A DNA stretch of 21,106 nt, taken from NCBI GenBank assembly GCA_020345705.1, contig CP070766.1, positions 145,131 to 166,236 on the forward strand. The letters are read 5' to 3'. The stretch comes from Candidatus Zixiibacteriota bacterium. GTDB taxonomy: Bacteria; Zixibacteria; MSB-5A5; GN15; PGXB01. Position numbers and translations under genes: made by a program. Below, in pieces: positions 14,019 to 21,106 of this stretch (the first letter of the stretch is position 1; the number at the start of each line of letters is the position of its first letter). The notes under the pieces were generated by a model. It was not told the DNA's origin, did no database searches, and saw only the letters and a list, made by a program, of their open reading frames with translations.

Positions 14019-15398
14019 ATGGTTGCCCTTTACCGCAAGTTTTTGTTGACCTCGTGTCTGATAGTCTTTCTCATCGCCCTCGCCGGCGCCAAAACATTGA
14101 CGCTTGACGATTGCATCGAATTAGCTCTGAAAAAGAACGAAGATGTCATCCGGGCCAGAAACATGGTCAAGACGGCCGACGGCGCTCTGTGGCAGGCAGC
14201 CGGTGAGTTTCTTCCGAGCATTTCGGCCAGCGGCACTGCCTCGCAGACCCATACCGACAGATTCACTCAAACCGACAGCGGTTTTGCCATCTTCGCGCCG
14301 TTCACTGACACGGCCAGGATTCCACCCGATACCATTGCCATCGTTCCCGTCACCGACACCTTCGAGGTGGGCGGTGTCAGCAAATCATACAGCATAGGTG
14401 CCTCGGCCAACCTGACCGTATTCGATGGCGGCCGCAATGTTTTCAATTACCTGGGCGCCAGAGCTGACAAGAAATATTACGAGTTTCAGGCCGATGCCTC
14501 GGAACAGGTGATCATTTTCAGTGTCAAGCAGTTCTATTTTTCTTACCTGAAGGCGATGGAGCAGATGAAAATCAGTCAGGAGGCTGTCAAGCGCGGTGAA
14601 GAGCAGTACAAACTGGCCAATTCACGTTATGAAGTCGGCTCGGCCCCAAAATCGGACGTGCTCAAGGCCAAGGTGCAGTACGGCAACGATAAGCTGGGCT
14701 TGATCGCCGCCGAGAACACATTAGAGATCACAAAGGCTAATCTGGCCTACCTGATCGGACTTGATGTCAACGCCGAGGTTGATTTTGCGACCGATTTTGA
14801 ACGGAGAGAATACACAGGCACTGAGGCGGAGGCCCTGGATATCGGCCTTAAGCGCCACCCGGGATTGCTGGCGGCGGAACAGGGGGTGGCTTCGGCAAGA
14901 CATACCCTCCGGTCGGCATACGGAGCCTATCTGCCCACTCTTTCGGTCGGTGTCAGCAGAAACTGGTCAAATCCGAAGTGGAGTGAGGTGGCTAAGTTCC
15001 GAAGTGAAGACGCCTCCTGGTCGATAAACACAACCTTGAGTGTCCCCATTTTCAGTAATTTCCTTCGCAAAAGCAATGTGACCAGGGCTAAGGTCGGACT
15101 TAATGACGCCAACGCGTCCTATTACTACACCAAAAACGACGTTGCACTCGGGATAAAGGAGGCATACCTGGACATCGAGCGCAGCAGGGAAGCTCTGAAT
15201 GTCGCGGGAGAGAACGTTCTCGCGGCCGAGGAAGACATGTCGCTGGTTCAGGAAAAGTATAATCTCGGGGCGGCAACGATCCTCGAGTTGCTGGACGCCC
15301 AGGTGAGCCTGGTTACCGCCCAGAATTCCAAGGTGGAAGCGGATTTCGATTACAATCTGGCCGTGGCCAGGCTGGAAAAGGCTATGGGTATAAGGTAG
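14019..15398 (+). CDS. TolC-family outer membrane efflux protein
   Basis: A 459-residue outer-membrane channel subunit, expected to form a trimeric barrel with a long periplasmic alpha-helical tunnel. The signal peptide runs to about residue 24 (cleavage LAGA-KT). Then come the canonical TLDDCIELALKKN opening helix and two OEP repeats. The first ends with YEVGSAPKSDVLKAKVQYGN and ANLAYLIGLD. The second ends with EKYNLGAATILELLDAQVSL and LAVARLEKAMGIR. A Thr/Asp/Pro-rich stretch at about 75-125 sits where the first beta-strand pair of the barrel would be and is longer than usual. AGGAG lies 8 nt before the ATG. The gene sits between the YIP1 gene and the adaptor gene in the same operon. Confidence 0.93.
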   Translation: MVALYRKFLLTSCLIVFLIALAGAKTLTLDDCIELALKKNEDVIRARNMVKTADGALWQAAGEFLPSISASGTASQTHTDRFTQTDSGFAIFAPFTDTARIPPDTIAIVPVTDTFEVGGVSKSYSIGASANLTVFDGGRNVFNYLGARADKKYYEFQADASEQVIIFSVKQFYFSYLKAMEQMKISQEAVKRGEEQYKLANSRYEVGSAPKSDVLKAKVQYGNDKLGLIAAENTLEITKANLAYLIGLDVNAEVDFATDFERREYTGTEAEALDIGLKRHPGLLAAEQGVASARHTLRSAYGAYLPTLSVGVSRNWSNPKWSEVAKFRSEDASWSINTTLSVPIFSNFLRKSNVTRAKVGLNDANASYYYTKNDVALGIKEAYLDIERSREALNVAGENVLAAEEDMSLVQEKYNLGAATILELLDAQVSLVTAQNSKVEADFDYNLAVARLEKAMGIR

Positions 15399-15427
15399 TT
15401 GCAGCGTATTTATAGAGGTGGATTCTA

Positions 15428-16747
15428 ATGAAAAAGAAGACTAAGAAATTATTAATCTTTATCGGCATCCCTGTCATCATCATTGTTGTGATTCTCAACA
15501 CAATGAGCAACGGTAAGAAGGCGACGCGAGTTCACGCTGAGGAAGTAACCGTTAAAGAGCTCACCGAGGAAGTCTCGGCCTCAGGCTATATTCAGCCAAA
15601 GACCAAAGTGAACATAACCTCGGAGGTGACGGCGGAGATTATCGCCGTCCCCGTCAAGGAGGGCGACCAGGTATATCGCGGGCAGCTGTTGGTCCAGCTT
15701 GACACAGTGCAGCTTCGCAAGGACTTTGATCAATATCGTTATTCGCTTGATGAGATTCAGGCGCGCTCTGAAGCGGCCAAATCGCTGTATCTTCAGGCGG
15801 AAGAGGAGTTCCAGCGGCAGAAGGAGCTGTTCGACCGCAAACTTATATCCGAGACGGCCTTCAACAACGCCGAGTACTCATATCAGAATAACAAATTCAG
15901 CTACAAAGCGATGTTGAGCCAGACCAAGCAGGCCCGAGCCAGGTACGAAAAGGCCGAGGACCAGCTCAGTAAGACCACCATGCTGGCGCCGATGGACGGT
16001 GTCATTACATACCTGGATGCCGAGGTCGGCGAGATTGCGCCGGCGCAGACCGCTTTTACTCAGGGGAAAACGCTGATGACCATCTCCAACCTGTCGGCCT
16101 TCGAGGTAGAGGTGGACGTCGACGAAACGGAGATTGTCAAAGTCAACAAGGGGCAGGGAGCCAAAATTGAGGTCGATGCCTTCCCGGACACTACTTTCCA
16201 AGGAGAAGTGATTGAAATCGGCAACACGGCCGTGATCCTTGGCGCGGGATCGACCGAGCAGACGACAAATTTCAAGGTCAAAGTGCTGTTCAAGGAAGAG
16301 AATGTCGATATCAGGCCGGGAATGTCGGCTGCCGTTGACATTGTGACCAACACCAAGGAGGAAGCCCTGGCCATTCCCTATGGATGTATTGTCATGCGCA
16401 CCGTGGACGCCGATTCGCTCGCCAGAGCCAATGCCGATTCGACGGCAACTGATCCGGATTCCTCAACGGCATCAAATACCGATACCGAAAACGAAGATAC
16501 TTTGAAGCAGGGTGGCGGGAAGAAGAGTAAGAACACCAAGGAACTCAAGGGTGTTTTTGTTGTCGATGAAGGCAAGGCCAAATTTGTCCGTGTCGAGACG
16601 GGGATCGCCGATCAGAAAGACATTGAAGTTACATCCGGGCTGTCCACCGGAGACGTCGTCATCACCGGCCCGTACAAAGTCCTCCGGACAATCAAGAACG
16701 GCGAAGACGTAAAGACAATCGAAAAACCGGGTAATGGTAGAGAATGA
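15428..16747 (+). CDS. MacA/HlyD-like periplasmic adaptor subunit
   Basis: A 439-residue membrane-fusion protein linking an inner-membrane ABC transporter to the TolC-type channel. A basic start and one TM (about 8-24) anchor it in the inner membrane. Next come a split lipoyl domain (about 62-92 and 184-222, with PVKEGDQVYRGQLLVQLD and LAPMDGVITYLDAEVGE), a coiled-coil hairpin at about 95-182, a beta-barrel at about 223-305 with RPGMSAAVDIVTN, and a membrane-proximal domain at about 375-425. Residues 324-372 are an unusual hydrophilic insert rich in Asp, Ser, Thr and Asn, followed by a Lys/Gly patch, and interrupt the usual IPYGCIV...V junction. GAGGTGG lies 7 nt before the ATG. The stop overlaps the ATPase start (ATGA, 16744-16747). 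Confidence 0.93.
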   Translation: MKKKTKKLLIFIGIPVIIIVVILNTMSNGKKATRVHAEEVTVKELTEEVSASGYIQPKTKVNITSEVTAEIIAVPVKEGDQVYRGQLLVQLDTVQLRKDFDQYRYSLDEIQARSEAAKSLYLQAEEEFQRQKELFDRKLISETAFNNAEYSYQNNKFSYKAMLSQTKQARARYEKAEDQLSKTTMLAPMDGVITYLDAEVGEIAPAQTAFTQGKTLMTISNLSAFEVEVDVDETEIVKVNKGQGAKIEVDAFPDTTFQGEVIEIGNTAVILGAGSTEQTTNFKVKVLFKEENVDIRPGMSAAVDIVTNTKEEALAIPYGCIVMRTVDADSLARANADSTATDPDSSTASNTDTENEDTLKQGGGKKSKNTKELKGVFVVDEGKAKFVRVETGIADQKDIEVTSGLSTGDVVITGPYKVLRTIKNGEDVKTIEKPGNGRE

Positions 16748-17439
16748 TGTCATTGATTGAAACAAGAAATATGTGGAAGACATACGATATGGGGGCAGTT
16801 CAGGTGCACGCCCTGCGCGGCGTATCCATGAGTATTGAAAAGGGCGAATACGTGGCCATCATGGGGCCGTCCGGCTCGGGAAAGTCGACGCTGATGAATC
16901 TCATCGGCTGTCTGGACACTCCCTCTGAAGGCGAGTATTATCTCAACGGCAAACTCGTCAGCAGCATGCTGGACGACGAGCTGGCGGTTATCCGCAACAA
17001 AGAAATCGGCTTTGTCTTTCAAGTCTTCAATCTGATGCCGCGGGCGTCCGCCCTGCACAATGTCGAATTGCCGCTCATCTACAACGGCACCTCGAAAGAG
17101 GACCGGCTGCGTCAGGCAATGAAGGCTCTCGAGGTGGTCGGGCTCCTTGACCGGATGAAACACCGCCCCAGCGAGCTATCCGGAGGACAGCGCCAGAGGG
17201 TCGCGATCGCCAGGGCTCTGGTCAACGAACCGTCGCTTCTGCTGGCCGATGAACCGACCGGAAACCTGGACACGAAAACCGGTAAAGAAATAATGGACTT
17301 TCTTACCGAGCTGCATCGCAGTGGAAACACCATGATCGTCGTGACTCACGAATCTGACATCGCGGCGTTTGCCGACAGGGTGATTTACCTTCGGGATGGG
17401 ATGATCGAAAAGGATGACGTCCGAAAGCGGGCCGTTTAG
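16744..17439 (+). CDS. MacB/LolD-type ABC transporter ATP-binding protein
   Basis: A 231-residue nucleotide-binding subunit that powers the exporter. It has Walker A GPSGSGKST (41-49), Q-loop Gln93 in GFVFQVFNLMPR, the ABC signature LSGGQRQRVAIARAL (145-159), Walker B LLLADEPTGNLD with Glu170, and switch His202 in VVTHESD. The LIGCLDTPSEGEYYLNG and FNLM patterns place it in the MacB/LolD/FtsE subgroup, which works with FtsX-like permeases. The ATG at 16744 overlaps the adaptor stop by 4 nt; Met2 at 16747 is an equally possible start. A single ATPase serves two permease genes downstream. Confidence 0.96.
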   Translation: MMSLIETRNMWKTYDMGAVQVHALRGVSMSIEKGEYVAIMGPSGSGKSTLMNLIGCLDTPSEGEYYLNGKLVSSMLDDELAVIRNKEIGFVFQVFNLMPRASALHNVELPLIYNGTSKEDRLRQAMKALEVVGLLDRMKHRPSELSGGQRQRVAIARALVNEPSLLLADEPTGNLDTKTGKEIMDFLTELHRSGNTMIVVTHESDIAAFADRVIYLRDGMIEKDDVRKRAV

Positions 17440-17452
17440 GATCGGATAATTT

Positions 17453-18685
17453 ATGAGGATTTACTGGGACGTTTTCATGATGGCGCTGAGCGCGCTGAAG
17501 GCCAATAAGCTTCGCTCCGGTCTGACGCTGTTGGGGGTCATCATCGGCGTGACGTCGGTCATCACGATAATCTCTGCTCTCGAGGGGCTTTCCCAGTCAA
17601 TTGAGGCCGAGATTAACAAAATGGGGCCGACGACCTTCATGGTCACGCGGATGGGGATGATTTTCAGCGAGGAAGAGTTTTTTGAGGCCATCAGGCGGCG
17701 GCCGATGAAGATTGAATACATGGAGGCGATTGAGGAAGGCTGTGAATACTGCGAGAAAGTCGCCGCCCGAACGTACACGATGGTCAATGTCAAGTATCAG
17801 AATAAAAAAATAAGCCGCCTTTTTGGTATCGCGGCCACGGCCAATTTTATTGACATCGTTGAATACGAGGTCGGCCAGGGGCGGTTTTTCTCTCAAGAAG
17901 AAGACCACAATCGGCGCCGGGTGGCATTTATCGGGACGGCCATCCAGGATGAGCTATTTCCCAACGTTGATCCCATCGGCAAGGATATAAAGATTAATAA
18001 TATCAGATACGAAGTTATCGGCATCGCCAAAAAACAGGGGGCCAGTTTCGGCCACAACCAGGACCTGGTCGTTTTCATTCCGCTTTCGACTTATGCCAAG
18101 GACTTCGGTACGTCAAGAAGACGACTCCGCAACCTGGCCATTCTCGTCAAGGCCCAGTCTCTGGAGCTGTTGGATCAGGCCATGGATCAAACCCGTGTAA
18201 TTTTGCGGGCCTATCGCCATGTCCCCTATGATAAAGATGACGACTTCTCGATGCTCACCGCTGATACCATCATGGACGCCCTTAATCGGGTGACCAAGTT
18301 TCTGAGGCTTGGCCTGATCGGGGTAACTTCGATAAGTCTCATTGTCGGCGGCATTATTATTATGAATATCATGATGGTCTCGGTGACCGAACGGACGCGA
18401 GAGATCGGAATCAGAAAATCAATCGGCGCCAGGCGGCGGGATATACTGCTTCAGTTTCTCTATGAGGCGCTGGTGCTGTCGCTGGGGGGTGGTCTGATTG
18501 GAATTGCCTTCGGCGTGTTCTTGGGAGACGTGCTAATCGGGCTCATAAATATGGATATGACGCCATCATTGTACGCGATCGCGATTGGACTTGGCATATC
18601 GACCGGGGTAGGTCTCTTTTTCGGGATCTATCCGGCCATGAAGGCGTCGCGTATGCAGCCGGTCAAGGCTCTCAGCTATGAATAG
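17453..18685 (+). CDS. MacB/FtsX-family ABC permease, first copy
   Basis: A 410-residue permease of the type VII (mechanotransmission) ABC class. TM1 is at about 24-44 (LTLLGVIIGVTSVITIISAL). A periplasmic MacB_PCD domain spans about 45-280. TM2 is at about 286-308, followed by the conserved cytoplasmic VTERTREIGIRKSIGARRRDIL coupling segment. TM3 (about 337-364) and TM4 (about 373-393) follow, and the protein ends SRMQPVKALSYE. It has no fused ATPase, unlike E. coli MacB. The ATG lies 13 nt after the ATPase stop with a modest AGGATCGGA ribosome site. The second permease starts 9 nt after its stop. Confidence 0.94.
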   Translation: MRIYWDVFMMALSALKANKLRSGLTLLGVIIGVTSVITIISALEGLSQSIEAEINKMGPTTFMVTRMGMIFSEEEFFEAIRRRPMKIEYMEAIEEGCEYCEKVAARTYTMVNVKYQNKKISRLFGIAATANFIDIVEYEVGQGRFFSQEEDHNRRRVAFIGTAIQDELFPNVDPIGKDIKINNIRYEVIGIAKKQGASFGHNQDLVVFIPLSTYAKDFGTSRRRLRNLAILVKAQSLELLDQAMDQTRVILRAYRHVPYDKDDDFSMLTADTIMDALNRVTKFLRLGLIGVTSISLIVGGIIIMNIMMVSVTERTREIGIRKSIGARRRDILLQFLYEALVLSLGGGLIGIAFGVFLGDVLIGLINMDMTPSLYAIAIGLGISTGVGLFFGIYPAMKASRMQPVKALSYE

Positions 18686-18694
18686 GATTAGAAA

Positions 18695-19939
18695 ATGACG
18701 TTCGTTGAATTGAAAGAAGGCCTTATTATGGCGATGGGGGCGCTGGTAGGGAATAAGTTCCGTTCCTCGCTGACAATCCTTGGGGTTCTGATCGGGGTCT
18801 GGTCGGTGATCGCGATGACGTCGCTTATCAGCGGACTGGATTCCGCCGTTGAGGAATCAATCAGTGGCATGGGCAGCAACATTCTTTTTGTGGATCGATT
18901 CCCTCCCGAGGTTGATTATGATGATCTCACCGATGAGCAGCGCAACCGCAAATTCATGACCGTTGATGAAGCTGACGCCATTCGGGATAACTGCCCGTCG
19001 GTAGCGGCCGTGTCGCCGGAGAATCATTACTGGGCGCGAGGCGGAAACAAAGTCAAGTACAAGGGCAGGAAAGCCAATCGCCCGGCGATCGTCGGAGTTG
19101 TCCCGGACTATCAGAAGGTGCGTGATGTGACTGTTACGTCGGGGCGCTTTATCACCAAACTGGACAACGATACCAGGGCCATGGTGACTGTTATCGGGAC
19201 TTCGATCAAGAAGGCTCTGTTTCCCGAAGAAGATCCTATCGGTAAAGAAATACGCATGAACAACAAGAGGTTTATCGTCATCGGGATTCGTGAAGAGCAG
19301 AAAAATATGTTCGATGAAGGCGGCGAGAACAATAAGGCGGCGATTCCGCTCGAGACCTTCCAGAAATTGTATCCCTGGGACGACGCTCTGACATTGGTCG
19401 TCAGCGCCGAGTCCGCCGAGATGTTGGAGCAAGCGAAGGAAGAGGTTGTCGTGGCTCTGCGGCGGGTCCGTCAGGTCCCGTACAATAAAGAGAATGACTT
19501 CGCCATTTTCGGCCAGGAATATCTTCTTGATATGATACGGAATATTACGCAGTATATATATATCGCTATGATCGTGATATCCTCGATTGGGCTTATGGTT
19601 GGCGGCGTCGGGGTCATGAACATCATGTTGGTTTCGGTGACCGAAAGGACCCGTGAAATCGGTGTCCGCAAGGCAATCGGAGCCAAGCGAACTAACATAC
19701 TCTGGCAGTTTCTCATTGAAGCCATGACGTTGTCCGGGCTGGGAGGCATGCTCGGGATCGGGACCGGGCTGGCCACGGCGTTGTTGATCGACCTGGTTAC
19801 GCCGCTTCCATTCGGCGTATCGCTGTTATATGTGACTCTCGGATTTGCCGTAGCTGCCTCGGTTGGCCTGGTGGCCGGTATTTATCCGGCCTATCGTGCC
19901 GCCATTGTGGACCCCATTGAGTCCCTCCACTACGAGTAA
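18695..19939 (+). CDS. MacB/FtsX-family ABC permease, second copy
   Basis: A 414-residue paralogue of the preceding permease with the same layout. TM1 is at about 25-45 (LTILGVLIGVWSVIAMTSLI) and the periplasmic MacB_PCD domain spans about 46-280. TM2 is at about 287-313, followed by VSVTERTREIGVRKAIGAKRTNIL. TM3 is at about 341-366 and TM4 at about 376-398, and the end is IVDPIESLHYE. The two copies are clearly related at the membrane parts but diverge strongly in the periplasmic domain. That fits a heterodimeric transporter better than a recent duplication. AGGA lies 8 nt before the ATG. It is the last gene of the operon. Confidence 0.94.
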   Translation: MTFVELKEGLIMAMGALVGNKFRSSLTILGVLIGVWSVIAMTSLISGLDSAVEESISGMGSNILFVDRFPPEVDYDDLTDEQRNRKFMTVDEADAIRDNCPSVAAVSPENHYWARGGNKVKYKGRKANRPAIVGVVPDYQKVRDVTVTSGRFITKLDNDTRAMVTVIGTSIKKALFPEEDPIGKEIRMNNKRFIVIGIREEQKNMFDEGGENNKAAIPLETFQKLYPWDDALTLVVSAESAEMLEQAKEEVVVALRRVRQVPYNKENDFAIFGQEYLLDMIRNITQYIYIAMIVISSIGLMVGGVGVMNIMLVSVTERTREIGVRKAIGAKRTNILWQFLIEAMTLSGLGGMLGIGTGLATALLIDLVTPLPFGVSLLYVTLGFAVAASVGLVAGIYPAYRAAIVDPIESLHYE

Positions 19940-19963
19940 ATGACGAAAATTATATTGTCATTT
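19938..19963 (+). terminator. Weak hairpin at the end of the efflux operon
   Basis: AAATGAC (19938-19944) pairs with GTCATTT (19957-19963) across a 12-nt AT-rich loop, overlapping the last bases of the permease stop codon. Only three T residues follow, so termination may be partial. Confidence 0.35.
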
Positions 19964-19964
19964 A

Positions 19965-19997
19965 AAATCGGCCGATTTAAATTGAAGCACGTATAAT
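19965..19997 (+). promoter_or_regulatory. Palindrome plus -10 box upstream of the GWxTD gene
   Basis: AAATCGGCCGATTT (19965-19978) is a perfect 14-bp palindrome. Thirteen nt after it is a perfect -10, TATAAT (19992-19997), giving a leader of a few nt to about 10 nt before ATG 20009 or 20015. No -35 hexamer is present: the place where it should be (19969-19974) is the core of the palindrome. This suggests control by a dimeric DNA-binding protein (inference). Confidence 0.5.
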
Positions 19998-20008
19998 TTC
20001 ATAGAGTC

Positions 20009-21106
20009 ATGAGCATGAGTCGTCGTATATATGTGATTTTATTCCTGCTGCTGTTCGGATTATTGGTCCATACAGTCTCAGGGCAGTATTCTTTCACCGG
20101 TCGGGATGACACCGGCGAGGCGGCGGTTGAGGTTGACCACGCTGATTTCCGTTCCGACCAGCCGCATTTGAACCGCCTGGAAATCTATTACAAGGTTTTC
20201 AATCGTGGCCTGCAGTTTGTCAGAGACGGAAACGATTTCAGAGCCGATTATGAGATTACGGTCACTATCTACGATAAAAGCAACAAACAGCTTACCGCTT
20301 TCAGCAAAGAGAAGAGTTTCAAAGTGCAGTCGTTTGAAGCCACTGCGTCCCGGGATAATTTCAGGACAAGCCAGGTCTTCCAGCTTTTGTCGCCGGGGAG
20401 TTACAAGGTTGAGTTTCATCTTATTGATAAGAACTCCGGCCGCGATACAAAAAGGACGTTCAAGGCCGAGCTGTCCGACTACAAGGGGCGCACCTCGAGG
20501 ATATCCGACATCGAATTCGTCCACACCGTTGACACATCTTTCGTGGACTCGGTATTCAGAAAAGGGAATCTGACCGTCATACCGTCAACGAGCCGTGAAT
20601 ATACAGGTGATTCTCTGGCCCGGCTGGTTTACTACCATGAGATTTATCGAGGGTCGGACAATCGAAAAAACACCTTAATTGAATCCAGAATCCTTGACAG
20701 GAAACTCGAGACGGTCTATTTCGACAGTGTCAGATCGGAGTTTGGAGAGAACGAAGAGACTATCAGGCAGATTAGAGAAATCTCGCTGAGCCGGATGAAA
20801 TCGGGCGATTATACTCTTGAGATACTGTTGAAAGGACGGCGCAATCGTGTTGTTGACCGGGTCAAGGCGCCTTTCAGGCTGTATTGGTCGCCTGAGGCTA
20901 TGGTTGTACATGATTATGAGATGGCAGTCACGCAGCTCAAGTACATAGCCGACCCGGGTGAAACGAAGAAACTTAAAAAAGCTGAAACTCCCGATGATCA
21001 GCTTGCGGCCTGGAACGAATTCTGGCGGTCCCGCGATCCATCACCCGGCACGGTTCTAAACGAATTGAAGGACAATTATTACCGGAGAATTGAATATGCC
21101 AACCGC
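20009..21106 (+). CDS. GWxTD-domain exported protein, 3' partial
   Basis: An open frame of 366 codons runs off the right edge. The N terminus MSMSRRIYVILFLLLFGLLVHTVSG is a signal peptide, probably cleaved before QYSF. Residues about 45-290 are beta-rich, with Asp/Ser/Phe-containing strands and no motif I can name. Residues 330-366 (DQLAAWNEFWRSRDPSPGT, NELKDNYYRRIEYANR) match the start of the GWxTD domain: an FW..RDP.PGT..NE..YY.R..YA pattern just before the GWxTD motif itself, which lies beyond the window. The function of the family is unknown; it is common in uncultured FCB and Acidobacteria-type genomes. ATG 20009 is used here. ATG 20015 (MSRR) is equally likely, as no clear ribosome site decides. 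It could be a separate unit from the efflux operon because a palindrome and a -10 box precede it. Confidence 0.85.
   Translation, partial: MSMSRRIYVILFLLLFGLLVHTVSGQYSFTGRDDTGEAAVEVDHADFRSDQPHLNRLEIYYKVFNRGLQFVRDGNDFRADYEITVTIYDKSNKQLTAFSKEKSFKVQSFEATASRDNFRTSQVFQLLSPGSYKVEFHLIDKNSGRDTKRTFKAELSDYKGRTSRISDIEFVHTVDTSFVDSVFRKGNLTVIPSTSREYTGDSLARLVYYHEIYRGSDNRKNTLIESRILDRKLETVYFDSVRSEFGENEETIRQIREISLSRMKSGDYTLEILLKGRRNRVVDRVKAPFRLYWSPEAMVVHDYEMAVTQLKYIADPGETKKLKKAETPDDQLAAWNEFWRSRDPSPGTVLNELKDNYYRRIEYANR

Noticed and set aside
18857..19432. 191-codon minus-strand ORF
   Set aside because: It is a shadow of the second permease gene, whose motifs and operon position are unambiguous.
17453..19939. 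Tandem permeases as a recent gene duplication
   Set aside because: Similarity is confined to membrane and coupling segments and the periplasmic domains differ strongly, so this is an old paralogous pair.

Overview
The window looks like chromosomal DNA from an uncultured Gram-negative bacterium of the Fibrobacterota-Chlorobi-Bacteroidota (FCB) side of the tree. Supporting signs are a secreted protein with a C-terminal FlgD/type-9-sorting-like beta domain, a GWxTD-domain protein, a two-CW domain protein, a PEGA/TPR membrane protein, several Sec and lipoprotein signals, and a TolC-type tripartite pump. Base composition is moderate and even. Candidate division Zixibacteria or a close relative would fit, but that is an inference from gene content. 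I see no mobile element, CRISPR array, tRNA or rRNA.

Left part (1-4000). A secreted protein truncated at the window edge is followed by a small two-cluster ferredoxin with its own intrinsic terminator. Next comes an RNA-repair/tRNA-splicing pair, archease and RtcB ligase, with overlapping ATGA stop/start. Between rtcB and the next gene, which is convergent, lies a 284-bp gap. It contains a near-consensus sigma70-type promoter on the minus strand firing into a strongly self-complementary segment of about 160-200 nt. This is the best candidate for an unannotated structured RNA.

Middle part (4000-9200). A minus-strand pair encodes a CBS/cysteine-synthase-type PLP enzyme and an exported DUF1573 protein. 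A divergent plus-strand pair encodes a SPOR lipoprotein and a YjbQ-family protein. A bidirectional terminator then separates yjbQ from a convergent exported S9 prolyl-oligopeptidase-type peptidase. Upstream of the peptidase, also on the minus strand, is a two-gene operon. It encodes a 690-residue zinc-ribbon/TM/carboxypeptidase-regulatory/PEGA/TPR protein and a two-CW cysteine-rich protein, and it ends in a terminator.

Right part (11.3-21.1 kb, all plus strand). A lone lipoprotein gene of unknown function is driven by a perfect TTGACA-N17-TATAAT promoter whose spacer is a palindrome, and it ends in a strong terminator. A six-gene operon follows: YIP1 membrane protein, TolC-like outer-membrane channel, MacA/HlyD-like adaptor, one MacB/LolD-type ATPase and two different FtsX/MacB-type permeases. 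Together the last five encode a complete envelope-spanning efflux or export machine. The window ends inside a GWxTD-domain protein whose promoter region carries a 14-bp perfect palindrome where a -35 box would be expected.
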